The translations under genes and the position numbers were made by a program. 64,000 bases of DNA from Pectobacterium sp013449375 (lineage in GTDB: Bacteria; Pseudomonadota; Gammaproteobacteria; Enterobacterales; Enterobacteriaceae), in the NCBI RefSeq assembly GCF_048593165.1, contig NZ_CP184271.1, one strand, 5' to 3'. Shown here one piece after another: positions 8,857-17,278 of the stretch (positions are counted from its first letter, which is position 1; the number at the start of each line of letters is the position of its first letter). Under the pieces are notes generated by a model. That model was not told the DNA's origin and made no database searches. It worked only from the letters and a program-made list of their open reading frames with translations.

Positions 8857-10281
8857 ATGCATGCACATCCCTGGTGTAAACGCCTGCAAACCGCATTGCC
8901 GGATGAAATGTTGCGCGCGGCGGTATTGGCTGACGACCCGCTGTGGGAAAAGGTTGAGACGGAGCTGGTCAAGCTGGGGTCGCTGGCGCATAACCAGGTC
9001 GATCTCAACGCGGTGGCGGGTTACTGCCTGACGCTGCTGGAAAGTAAAACCAAAGACATGCGGGTGCTGGTGCAGCTACTGCGCTGCTTGCAGCACCCCG
9101 CTAAAGCAACCCCATTTTCTACTGCGCTGATGCTGCTGGACAGCTGGCTGGAGAGTTATTGGGCGATTGCTTGGCCTGCCAGTCCGGTTCAGAAACAGAA
9201 GTTGATGATCCAGATTGTTCGGCGTTTTGAGAGCGCGCTGCCCCGTATTGCAGAAATTGCATCCAGCGCAGAGCTGGAGCAATTACAGCAGTTGACGGAG
9301 CAGGTGGCGACCCGCTGGGGCGAACTGGCCAGTGAAAAAGCGGCGCTGATGGATGAACTGGTGCAGGGCGTTAAGCGTGCCAGACAGCGACAGCAGGCGC
9401 AGGAACAGGCGAATCAGACGGCGAAGCCGGCGCCGGCAGCCAGCAGCAGTGGAGGTGCGGGCGGGAGTGAAACCAGCGCCAGCGCGGCCTCGACGCCAGC
9501 GAGTTCAGTGGAGATTAATTCATCCGACGAGCGCGGTTGGCGGCAAACTCAACTGAACGTCGCGGCGCTGCTGGTTGAACGCCATCCCGATTCATCGATT
9601 GGCTATCGTCTGCGCCGTCACGCTATCTGGTCCGGTATTACCACGCCGCCGATGTCATCTAAAGGAAATAAAACCCAGTTGGCACCCGTCTCGTTAGATC
9701 GCGTGGATGAATATCAAAGTGCGCTGGCGCAGGCTGATTTGGCGCTGTGGGAACGCATAGAACAAAGTCTGGTTCTCGCTCCTTACTGGTTTGATGGCCA
9801 CATGTTGTCCGCCTCGGTGGCGTCACGATTGGGTCATACCGCTGTCGCGACGGCGATTGCCGAGGAGCTTTCGGCATTTCTTCAGCGTGTGCCGGAGCTG
9901 CGTGAACTGGCGTTCAGCGATGGCGCGCCCTTTTTAACGGGGAAGTGCAGCCAGTGGTTGCAATCCAGCCAGTCCGTGCGTGGTGGGGGCGGAGCGCGGC
10001 AGGACGATTTGGCGACGGAGGCGGCGGCCTGTCGGGATGAAAAAGGGATCGGGGCGGCGATGCAGTTATTGGATGAACGCATGCGTCGCCTGAAAGAACC
10101 ACGTGACCGTTTTTATGCCGAGTTGGTATTGGCGGATTTACTCGCCGAAGAAGGAATGAAGTCACTGGCAGCACAGCACTATCAGCACATGTGGCAGGAA
10201 AGCCAACAATTGGGCCTGATGCAATGGGAACCGGGACTGGTCAGCCGCGTCGAGCGGTTGGCGGCATCCCGCAAAAAATAA
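8857..10281 (+). CDS. tssA: T6SS assembly protein TssA (VasJ/ImpA family)
   Basis: About 474 residues with an ImpA-type N-terminal domain, an Ala/Ser/Thr-rich linker around 185-225, and a helical C-terminal part. TssA proteins guide baseplate, tube and sheath assembly in the cytoplasm. No transmembrane segment is visible, unlike the second ImpA-N protein at 13853. The start at 8857 follows a strong AAAGGAGG (8844-8851) with a 5-base gap; the in-frame GTG at 8833 would overlap vasI and has no ribosome site. The position between vasI and tssM matches VCA0119 (vasJ). Confidence 0.85.
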   Translation: MHAHPWCKRLQTALPDEMLRAAVLADDPLWEKVETELVKLGSLAHNQVDLNAVAGYCLTLLESKTKDMRVLVQLLRCLQHPAKATPFSTALMLLDSWLESYWAIAWPASPVQKQKLMIQIVRRFESALPRIAEIASSAELEQLQQLTEQVATRWGELASEKAALMDELVQGVKRARQRQQAQEQANQTAKPAPAASSSGGAGGSETSASAASTPASSVEINSSDERGWRQTQLNVAALLVERHPDSSIGYRLRRHAIWSGITTPPMSSKGNKTQLAPVSLDRVDEYQSALAQADLALWERIEQSLVLAPYWFDGHMLSASVASRLGHTAVATAIAEELSAFLQRVPELRELAFSDGAPFLTGKCSQWLQSSQSVRGGGGARQDDLATEAAACRDEKGIGAAMQLLDERMRRLKEPRDRFYAELVLADLLAEEGMKSLAAQHYQHMWQESQQLGLMQWEPGLVSRVERLAASRKK

Positions 10282-10305
10282 GACATTCGGAGTGAATGGT
10301 CACTT

Positions 10306-13300
10306 ATGTTTAACACAATCATAACCTTTCTACGCAAGCAGTTGCCTAAACTGAAACCCTCTTGGCTGCTTTTGGGGGCGCTACTGTGGGTCGTGGTGTT
10401 GGTTCTGGCCTGGTGGCTGGGGCCGCGTTTGACGGTGGGCGACTCACGCCCATTGCAGGGAATCTGGGGCCGCGTAGTGTTCACACTGGTCTGGCTATGG
10501 CTCGCGTTCAGTTATAGCGCTTGGCTCGTCTGGCGTCGCGTGCAGCAGATGCGTGCGGAGCGCCAAGTGCAAGAGGTGACTAAGCAGGATCCGTTGCAGG
10601 TGTATGTCGATAAACAGCAGACATTTCTCGATCGCTGGCTGGACGCATTTCAGACCCAACTGGGCAAAAGAGCGCTGTATGCGATGCCCTGGTATCTGAC
10701 GATTGGCCAGGCTGGTAGCGGGAAAAGTAGCCTGATCCATCGCGCCAATCCGGCAAACAAAATGAACCCGAAATTGGATGCAGAGCTGCGAGATGTGGCG
10801 TCAGACCAAGAGGTTAGCTGTTGGGTTGGGGAATCCGCGGTGATTTGGGACCCCAGCGGAAAGCTACTGGCACAGCCGGTGCCGGAGGGCGATTCGCTCG
10901 GACAGCGCCATGCTCGACTGTGGCAACACCTGCTACAGTGGCTGAGTGAAAACCGCCGCCGCCAGCCGCTCAACGGTCTGGTGCTCACGCTGGATATTTC
11001 CTGGCTGGCACAGGCTGGCGTCGCGGATCGCAAAACCTATGCGCAGGTGATGCGTGCTCGGTTACAGGACATTTCCGTCAACATCAATACGCGCTTACCC
11101 GTGTATGTCGCGCTGACTCGGCTGGATATGCTGAGCGGCTTCGATAGGGTTTATCGCCAGTTGAATCGAGAGGCGCGTCAGGCAGTATTAGGGGTAACGT
11201 TTACCCCGCAGGCCAGCAACGGTAAAGGCTGGCTGGAGGAACTGGATCGCTTCTGGGATGAATGGATCACACACCTGAATGATAACCTGCCAGACATGCT
11301 GCTGACGCAATCCGACAGAAGCGTGCGCAACTCGCTGTTTTCGTTTGTGCGCCAACTGGCCGGCATGAAAGACTACGTGATGGACGTGCTGACGGAAATG
11401 CTCGCGACAGGTGAAGATCGCGCCTTCCTGATTCGTGGTGTCTACGTCAGTTCTGTCTATCAACAAGGGGTGCCGTTCGATGCCTTTGCGCAGTCGGCTT
11501 CCCGACGTTATCAACTGCCCGTGCCGATTAACCCAGCGCTGCGCGGCGAATCCAATACATTCTTTGTGCAGCGTCTCTTCCCTGACGTTATCTTCCCTGA
11601 GGCCAGTCTGGCAGGGGAAAACCGGCTGCATAGCCTTTATCGGCGGCGTCGGCTGAGTATCGGTGTGGGCTGCATGCTGCTTGCCAGTCTGGCGCTGATT
11701 GGCGGTTGGCACCATTTCTATCGGGTCAATGAAGAGGCGGGACGTAACGTACTGACGAAAGCGCAGGCATTCATTGGCACCAATGAACTGGAAGGGCAGC
11801 CGGGTTATGGCTATCAACAGTTGCCGCGTCTGAATTTGATTCGCGATGCGACCTTGTCCTTTGGTAATTACCACGAACGTACGCCGCTACTGGCCGACCT
11901 TGGCCTGTATCAGGGCGGTAAAATTGGGCCTTATGTTGAAGGCACCTATCTGCAAATGCTGAACCAGCGCTTTTTACCGGCGGTGATGCAAGGGCTGCTG
12001 GAAGATTTGAATCAGGCGCCTGCCAATAGCGAGCAAAAGCTGACGATTCTGCGCGTGATGCGGATGCTGGATGATGCGTCAGGACGCAATAAAACGCTGG
12101 TCGAACAGTTTATGGCGCAGCGTTGGCAGAAGGCATTTCCTGCGCAGGGCAATGTACAGGAACAGCTGATGCAGCATCTGGATTACGCCCTTGAGCACAC
12201 CGACTGGCACAAGGCGCGTGAGGAGAAAGATGCGGTAGCGATCAGCACCTTTGCGCCCTTTAATCAGCCGATCACGCTGGCTCAGCAGGAACTGAGCAAG
12301 CTGCCGATGTATCAGCGCGTTTATCAGAGTCTGGTCATGAAGGCGACTCAAGTGCTGCCACCGGATTTAGCGATCCGTGATGAGGTCGGGCCGACCTTTG
12401 ATCCGGTGTTTTCCCTGCGTAATGACAAGGCGGGAAGTGTGCCACGGCTGCTGACGTATCCCGGTTTTAGTGATTATTACCTCAAACAGGACAAGGCGCT
12501 GTTAGAGCTGACGGCACTGGACGCCTGGGTGCTGGGGCAGCGCGAACGTGCGCAGTTCAGCGAGGCGGATCGACGGGAAATTCTGCGTCAGGTGAATGAC
12601 CGCTACATTACGGATTACATCAACCAGTGGCAGAAAGTGCTGGCGAATATTGATGTGCAGACGCTCGATACGCCGGAACAGGCGCTCGACATTCTCACGG
12701 ATATTACCGGCAACGATCAGCCCTTCCAGCGCGTGCTGACGACGGTCAGTGATAACACCCGCATTCGTAAGCTGGCCGATGATGATAACGACACGGCGCA
12801 GAACATCAACACGCGGATTGGTCGTCCGTTTATGACCATCAACGCGGCGCTGAGCGGGCGCGGTGAGCAGGGGCCGCTGGTGCAGGAGGTCAATCAGAAA
12901 TTGACCGATCTCTATCACTATCTCGATCAGATCGTTAACGCCACCGATCCGGGGCAGGCAGCATTGAAAGCCGTACAGGCGCGGCAGGGAAATAAATTTG
13001 CCGATCCGGTGTTTGCCTTACAGCAATATGCCCGCAGCCTTCCTGCGCCGCTGGACCGCTGGGTGGGACAATTAGCCGGAGAGAGCGCCAGTCTGGTGAC
13101 TGGGCTGGCGATGTCGTCGTTGAATCAGGAGTGGTTGGATAAAGTGGTTACGCCATTCAATGAGAAGCTGGCAGGTCGTTACCCCTTCGACCCGTCGTCG
13201 AACAAGGATGTGCCACTGTCGGAAATGGAAATGTTCTTCATGGCAGGCGGTACGTTGGACAGCTTCTATCAAACTAATCTCAAGGCGATGATGGAAAGCG

Positions 13301-13803
13301 GCATGTTGGAAGAAGGCATGGCGTCGCCGTTGCAGGCTGAACTGGTGAAACAGCTTGAACGCGCCACTCGCATCCGCCAGACCCTGTTTAATGCGCAGGG
13401 CAGCCTGGAAGTGCATTTCGTTCTGGAGCCGCTGGAACTGACGGCGAACAAGCGCCGCAGCGTGCTCAATCTGGACGGACAGCTGCTGGAATACAGCCAT
13501 GGTCGTCGCCAGAAAACGCCGCTGGTGTGGCCAAACAGTATGCGCGACGGGGCTGAAAGTAAGCTGACGCTGGTGCCGGACGATCGTGAGCGTTCACCGC
13601 GTAGCCTGAGCTTTAGCGGGCCGTGGGCGATGTTCCGCTTAATCAATAGCGATCAACTGACTCAGGTGAATGAGAACACCTTCGATGTGCGCTTCTCGCT
13701 GGAAAACGGCGCGATGACGTATCGCGTGTATACCGATGCCAGCCATAACCCGTTTGCCGGTGGTCTGTTCAGCCAGTTCACGCTGCCTGACTCGCTTTAT
13801 TAA
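10306..13803 (+). CDS. tssM: T6SS inner-membrane protein TssM (IcmF family)
   Basis: 1165 residues, normal for TssM/VasK. Two N-terminal membrane segments (about 18-38 and 55-75) precede a cytoplasmic NTPase-like domain with an intact Walker A, GQAGSGKSS, at about 134. A third membrane segment lies near 450-472. The remaining 690 residues are periplasmic, ending in the beta-rich domain that binds TssJ. The intact Walker A suggests nucleotide binding, which some TssMs have lost. It forms the core channel of the membrane complex with TssJ and TssL. It follows tssA by 24 bases and is followed by a hairpin before vasL. Confidence 0.95.
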   Translation: MFNTIITFLRKQLPKLKPSWLLLGALLWVVVLVLAWWLGPRLTVGDSRPLQGIWGRVVFTLVWLWLAFSYSAWLVWRRVQQMRAERQVQEVTKQDPLQVYVDKQQTFLDRWLDAFQTQLGKRALYAMPWYLTIGQAGSGKSSLIHRANPANKMNPKLDAELRDVASDQEVSCWVGESAVIWDPSGKLLAQPVPEGDSLGQRHARLWQHLLQWLSENRRRQPLNGLVLTLDISWLAQAGVADRKTYAQVMRARLQDISVNINTRLPVYVALTRLDMLSGFDRVYRQLNREARQAVLGVTFTPQASNGKGWLEELDRFWDEWITHLNDNLPDMLLTQSDRSVRNSLFSFVRQLAGMKDYVMDVLTEMLATGEDRAFLIRGVYVSSVYQQGVPFDAFAQSASRRYQLPVPINPALRGESNTFFVQRLFPDVIFPEASLAGENRLHSLYRRRRLSIGVGCMLLASLALIGGWHHFYRVNEEAGRNVLTKAQAFIGTNELEGQPGYGYQQLPRLNLIRDATLSFGNYHERTPLLADLGLYQGGKIGPYVEGTYLQMLNQRFLPAVMQGLLEDLNQAPANSEQKLTILRVMRMLDDASGRNKTLVEQFMAQRWQKAFPAQGNVQEQLMQHLDYALEHTDWHKAREEKDAVAISTFAPFNQPITLAQQELSKLPMYQRVYQSLVMKATQVLPPDLAIRDEVGPTFDPVFSLRNDKAGSVPRLLTYPGFSDYYLKQDKALLELTALDAWVLGQRERAQFSEADRREILRQVNDRYITDYINQWQKVLANIDVQTLDTPEQALDILTDITGNDQPFQRVLTTVSDNTRIRKLADDDNDTAQNINTRIGRPFMTINAALSGRGEQGPLVQEVNQKLTDLYHYLDQIVNATDPGQAALKAVQARQGNKFADPVFALQQYARSLPAPLDRWVGQLAGESASLVTGLAMSSLNQEWLDKVVTPFNEKLAGRYPFDPSSNKDVPLSEMEMFFMAGGTLDSFYQTNLKAMMESGMLEEGMASPLQAELVKQLERATRIRQTLFNAQGSLEVHFVLEPLELTANKRRSVLNLDGQLLEYSHGRRQKTPLVWPNSMRDGAESKLTLVPDDRERSPRSLSFSGPWAMFRLINSDQLTQVNENTFDVRFSLENGAMTYRVYTDASHNPFAGGLFSQFTLPDSLY

Positions 13804-13813
13804 TTTAACTCTC

Positions 13814-13838
13814 GGGAGCCTATCTGGGCTCCCTATTG
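13814..13838 (+). terminator. hairpin between tssM and vasL
   Basis: GGGAGCC at 13814-13820 pairs with GGCTCCC at 13827-13833 around a 6-base loop. What follows (TATTG) is not a real T-run, so this is more likely a weak attenuator or an mRNA stability element that lowers expression of the distal genes than a full terminator. It is the largest gap so far in the operon (49 bases). Confidence 0.4.
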
Positions 13839-13852
13839 CTGGATGATGTGAT

Positions 13853-15289
13853 ATGCAAGATGCACAACAGGCCCTGAAAGTCGGCCGCGATCCACGGATG
13901 CTGCCGGAGTTTGACGCACTTCGGGCGGAAATTAACAAGTTGAGTCACGCGTCTCGCCCTGATGTGGACTGGATGCTGGTGCACGATATGGCCACTACCA
14001 TCTTTGAAAAGCAGGGCGTGGATCTCCAGACCGCGATCTACTTTACGCTGGCGCGTTCACGGCTGGCGGGATTGACGGGATTCACGGAAAGTTGCGAATT
14101 TCTGGCGAACCTGATCGTAACGCAATGGGATAACTTCTGGCCGCCAGTGCATCAGGAACGGGCGCGTATCGAAATGCTGGATTGGTTTATTGCCCGTATC
14201 AGCGAAGTGGTGCGGCAGTACGCCATCAGCCATGAACACAAGCGGCTGGTTTATCGTTGTGAACGTGCGCTGCAATTGATGAGTGAAAAGCTGCATAACT
14301 CAGGTTTGAGCCGCATCCCTCGCGTCGAGAATCTACTGCACTTTGTCGAAGGCTACACCCATCTGTTTGATGAAACCGAGATTGTCATTGTGTCGGACGA
14401 TCAGGAACTGAAAAAGCAGGATATGCAGATTCCACCCATGGTGTTTTTTCATTCAGACATGGAGCAAGGCGCGACGGTGCAAAGCAGTGGTTCATCAGGC
14501 TCGGGTCAGGCTCCATTGCCCGCAGGCAGCATTCTCATCGGACGGGAGAAAGGGCAAATGAAACCCACGGTATTGAAGATTGAGGCGCATAAAAAGCAGA
14601 AGCCAGCCTGGTTTTGGTTTGTCTCTGGGTTGTTGACCTGTGCATTGCCCGTGGTGGCGATGATGGGCTGGCAGTATTGGCAGGATCAGAAAGCCGATGC
14701 GCTGGCGTTACTGCAACAGCCAGCTTACGCGTTGCCCGCCGCCCCCGATCATAATGATATTCGCCGGGTGCGTATCGTTCTGGGCGAACAGAAACTGCAA
14801 GGGATGGAAGGCGAGCTGATCAATCGTTATCAGGCACAGCTGGAACAGGTGAAAAACGCCTCGCCATTCTACCTGTACCAATACGGTAACGGCTTGAAAA
14901 ACGTGATGCAGCAACTCTACCCCGATTCGCTGGCAGTGAAGGAGATGGAACGCCAATGGCAGATTGCGCTCGAACGCCAACAGGGCGATGAACCGAAAAC
15001 GCGAGGTTACGAACAGGCGCGAGCCAGAGTCAACGATACCTTGCAACAACTGCTGGAACTGGAACGGCAGCGCCGGACAGTGACGATCTCTTATCTGAAA
15101 TCAAAGCTCTACGACATGCAAAAAGACCTGACGTCGGATGTTCCTTTCGGGATACGGCTGCGAGAGCTTGAGGCGCGTAAAATCAGGAGCCAGCCGCTGA
15201 CGCCAGCGGAGTTACGTGCGATGGAAGACGAACTGCGCGCCTTCAATATTCGCCTGTACCGTTTGCAGCAGGGTAATTCCGCCAGCTGA
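13853..15289 (+). CDS. vasL: T6SS ImpA-N membrane protein VasL (TagA-like)
   Basis: 478 residues. The first about 200 form an ImpA-type N-terminal domain related to TssA. Then come a Ser/Gly linker (about 205-225), one hydrophobic segment at about 248-268 (WFWFVSGLLTCALPVVAMM) and a coiled-coil-rich C-terminal half with two LxxLE-type helices. This architecture fits VasL (VCA0121) and the TagA proteins that cap and anchor the distal end of the sheath at the opposite membrane. It is therefore a second, membrane-bound TssA paralogue in the cluster. ATG 13853 is preceded by GGATGATGTGAT, a weak ribosome site. Confidence 0.8.
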   Translation: MQDAQQALKVGRDPRMLPEFDALRAEINKLSHASRPDVDWMLVHDMATTIFEKQGVDLQTAIYFTLARSRLAGLTGFTESCEFLANLIVTQWDNFWPPVHQERARIEMLDWFIARISEVVRQYAISHEHKRLVYRCERALQLMSEKLHNSGLSRIPRVENLLHFVEGYTHLFDETEIVIVSDDQELKKQDMQIPPMVFFHSDMEQGATVQSSGSSGSGQAPLPAGSILIGREKGQMKPTVLKIEAHKKQKPAWFWFVSGLLTCALPVVAMMGWQYWQDQKADALALLQQPAYALPAAPDHNDIRRVRIVLGEQKLQGMEGELINRYQAQLEQVKNASPFYLYQYGNGLKNVMQQLYPDSLAVKEMERQWQIALERQQGDEPKTRGYEQARARVNDTLQQLLELERQRRTVTISYLKSKLYDMQKDLTSDVPFGIRLRELEARKIRSQPLTPAELRAMEDELRAFNIRLYRLQQGNSAS

Positions 15290-15317
15290 TTATCGTGAAG
15301 GGAAAAACGCTGAGCAC

Positions 15318-16673
15318 ATGATGAAATACAAAAAATTATTGATAGCCCTCTCGGCTTGCTGGTTGGCGTCATGTCAGGCGCCGGTTACATCGCTGCCTGA
15401 AACGGAACTGGTGGCGTCAGCGAACCGGGGAAACGGGGAAGCGCAATATCATTTGGCAAAGACGCTCGCCGCCCGCTCGCAGTATACCGAGGCGATGCAG
15501 TGGATGCAGAAGGCATCTGGCCTGTCTGAACTGCCGGGCAGTCAAGAAATGCGCGCAGCCGCCGCGCTTCAGGTCGGCGACTGGTATCAGGCTGGGCTGG
15601 GGGCGCCAAAGAACAGCCCGTCAGCCCGCCAGTGGTGGACAACGTCCTCGCGTTTAGGAAATGGCGAAGCAGGGCATCGGCTCGGCATGGACTGTCAGGT
15701 TCAGCATCAGGGAAAACTGGTCGCTGCCTGTCTGAGTGCGTTTGAATCCTCTGCGGCGAACGGTTATCCCCCTGCACAGTTGATTATCGCCCAGTGGCAC
15801 GCGACGCATACGGGCGGTGAAAAAGAGGCCGTATCGTGGTTGCTGAAAGCCGCTGAACTCGGCAATCGGGATGCGCAGTACCAGTTGGCGCAGCGCTATG
15901 AACAGGGTAACGGTGTGGTGATTCGTCGCGATCTGGCCGAACGCTGGTATTTCCGCGCGGCGACACTGGGTCAGGCACAGGCGCAGCGGTGGATGGCGCG
16001 GCACGAAGACGGTGAGAATGCGTTGAACTGGTATCAAAAATCCGCGTCATCAGGCGATGCGCAAGCACAGCTTTGGCTGGGCAAGGCATACCGCGAAGGT
16101 AAGCGCTTACCTTGGGATGAGCAAAAAGCGCGTTATTGGCTGGAGCGTGCCGCCTCTGGCGGATCGGGCGAGGCAGATTATTTGCTCAGCCAGAGCCAGA
16201 CAACCCATGAAAAACGTGAACAGTATCTGGTTCAGGCATCCTCTGCGGGCTATATCCGGGCGCAGCGGGAATTGGGTGAGCGCTTATTTACAGCGAACGA
16301 ATTCGCGCGTGCGCGTGAAGAATATGCCAAAGCGGCATCGGCAGGAGACACCGAATCCCAACTAGCCTATGGCGAGATGCTGCGGCTGGGACAAGGTGGC
16401 AAAGAGGATTATGTTGAGGCGATGAAACAGTACCGTCTGGCTGCCAATGACGGTAACCGCATGGCGCAGTACCGTATGGGGATGATGCGCCAGGATGGGT
16501 TAGGCGCATCCCGCAACCGTATTCATGCTTACGCCTGGTATGCCATGGCGGCGACGGAGGGGATGCCCGAAGCCATTCATGCGCGCAACGATCTGGAGGC
16601 GACAATGCAGCCGGATGAAATTAAAGCCGGGCAGCGGCTGGCGATGCACTGGTCATCAGGGAAAACCGAGTAA
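15318..16673 (+). CDS. Sel1-repeat lipoprotein in T6SS cluster
   Basis: About 451 residues. The signal peptide ends in lipobox LASC, then the mature chain is built almost entirely of Sel1-like (TPR-related) repeats: motifs such as AQYQLAQRYEQG, AQLWLGKAYREG and AQYRMGMMRQDG recur about every 36 residues. Sel1 proteins are scaffolds for protein-protein contacts; lipidation would place this one at the outer or inner membrane facing the periplasm. It takes the place of VCA0122 between vasL and vgrG, so a role near the T6SS membrane complex or in effector or immunity handling is inference only. Start ATG 15318 is followed directly by a second ATG (15321); the frame is open further upstream into vasL. 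Confidence 0.75.
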   Translation: MMKYKKLLIALSACWLASCQAPVTSLPETELVASANRGNGEAQYHLAKTLAARSQYTEAMQWMQKASGLSELPGSQEMRAAAALQVGDWYQAGLGAPKNSPSARQWWTTSSRLGNGEAGHRLGMDCQVQHQGKLVAACLSAFESSAANGYPPAQLIIAQWHATHTGGEKEAVSWLLKAAELGNRDAQYQLAQRYEQGNGVVIRRDLAERWYFRAATLGQAQAQRWMARHEDGENALNWYQKSASSGDAQAQLWLGKAYREGKRLPWDEQKARYWLERAASGGSGEADYLLSQSQTTHEKREQYLVQASSAGYIRAQRELGERLFTANEFARAREEYAKAASAGDTESQLAYGEMLRLGQGGKEDYVEAMKQYRLAANDGNRMAQYRMGMMRQDGLGASRNRIHAYAWYAMAATEGMPEAIHARNDLEATMQPDEIKAGQRLAMHWSSGKTE

Positions 16674-16789
16674 TTGGCGTCCGGTTGTGAGTCGGTGCTC
16701 ACTTTCTGATAGGCAAGCGCTGAGAGTAAAACGTTAAAGCAGAGGCGTGCGGTAGCCATGGTAACGGCGAAGGAAGAAGGAGAAGACGG

Positions 16790-17278
16790 GTGGCAAACAG
16801 TACAGGATTACAGTTCACCGTAAAGGTCGGTGCCTTGGCGGCAGGCACTTTCGCGGTGGTGGATTTCAGGCTGGATGAGGGGCTGAACCGGCCTTTCAGT
16901 CTGTCGCTGAGTCTGGCGAGTGCGCAACCGGATGTGGATTTCGGCGCGGTGTTGGACCAACCATGCGAGCTGATGGTTTGGTATGAAGGCGAGCTGAAGC
17001 GTCGGGTCAGCGGGATTATCAGTGGCTTCACGCAGGGCGACACCGGCTTTCGGCGCACGCGCTATCAGATGGACGTCCGTCCTGCCCTGTGGCGACTGGG
17101 GTTACGCACTAATGCCCGTATTTTTCAGGCACAAAAGCCCGACGCAATTATTGGTGCGCTGCTGGAAGAAGCGGGGATCACCGACTACGCCTTTGCGCTG
17201 CGTCATGAGCACGCGGCGCGGGAATACTGCGTGCAGTATCGGGAAAGCGAGCCGAATCCGGCCAGACCATTGCGGTGA
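16790..17278 (+). pseudogene. vgrG: T6SS spike protein VgrG, truncated after the N-terminal domain
   Basis: The GTG start follows GAAGGAG. The product begins as VgrG does: a gp27-like N-terminal region with PFSLSLSLAS, the CELMVWY strand, and the Rhs/Vgr hallmark REYCVQYRESE at about 145-155. Normal VgrGs are about 600-700 residues or more. Here native coding stops at about residue 153 (nt ~17250). The next 28 bases are adhesin repeat DNA read out of frame, giving nine foreign residues (EPNPARPLR) and TGA. The gp5-like spike and OB-fold parts are gone, so this copy cannot make a working spike. It is in the vgrG position of V. cholerae-type clusters (VCA0123). It may be a real rearrangement or an assembly error. 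Confidence 0.8.

Noticed and set aside
17209..17278. A translational VgrG-adhesin fusion protein
   Set aside because: The two frames differ at the junction; the VgrG frame ends at 17278 and cannot enter the adhesin frame without a frameshift, for which no slippery site is visible.
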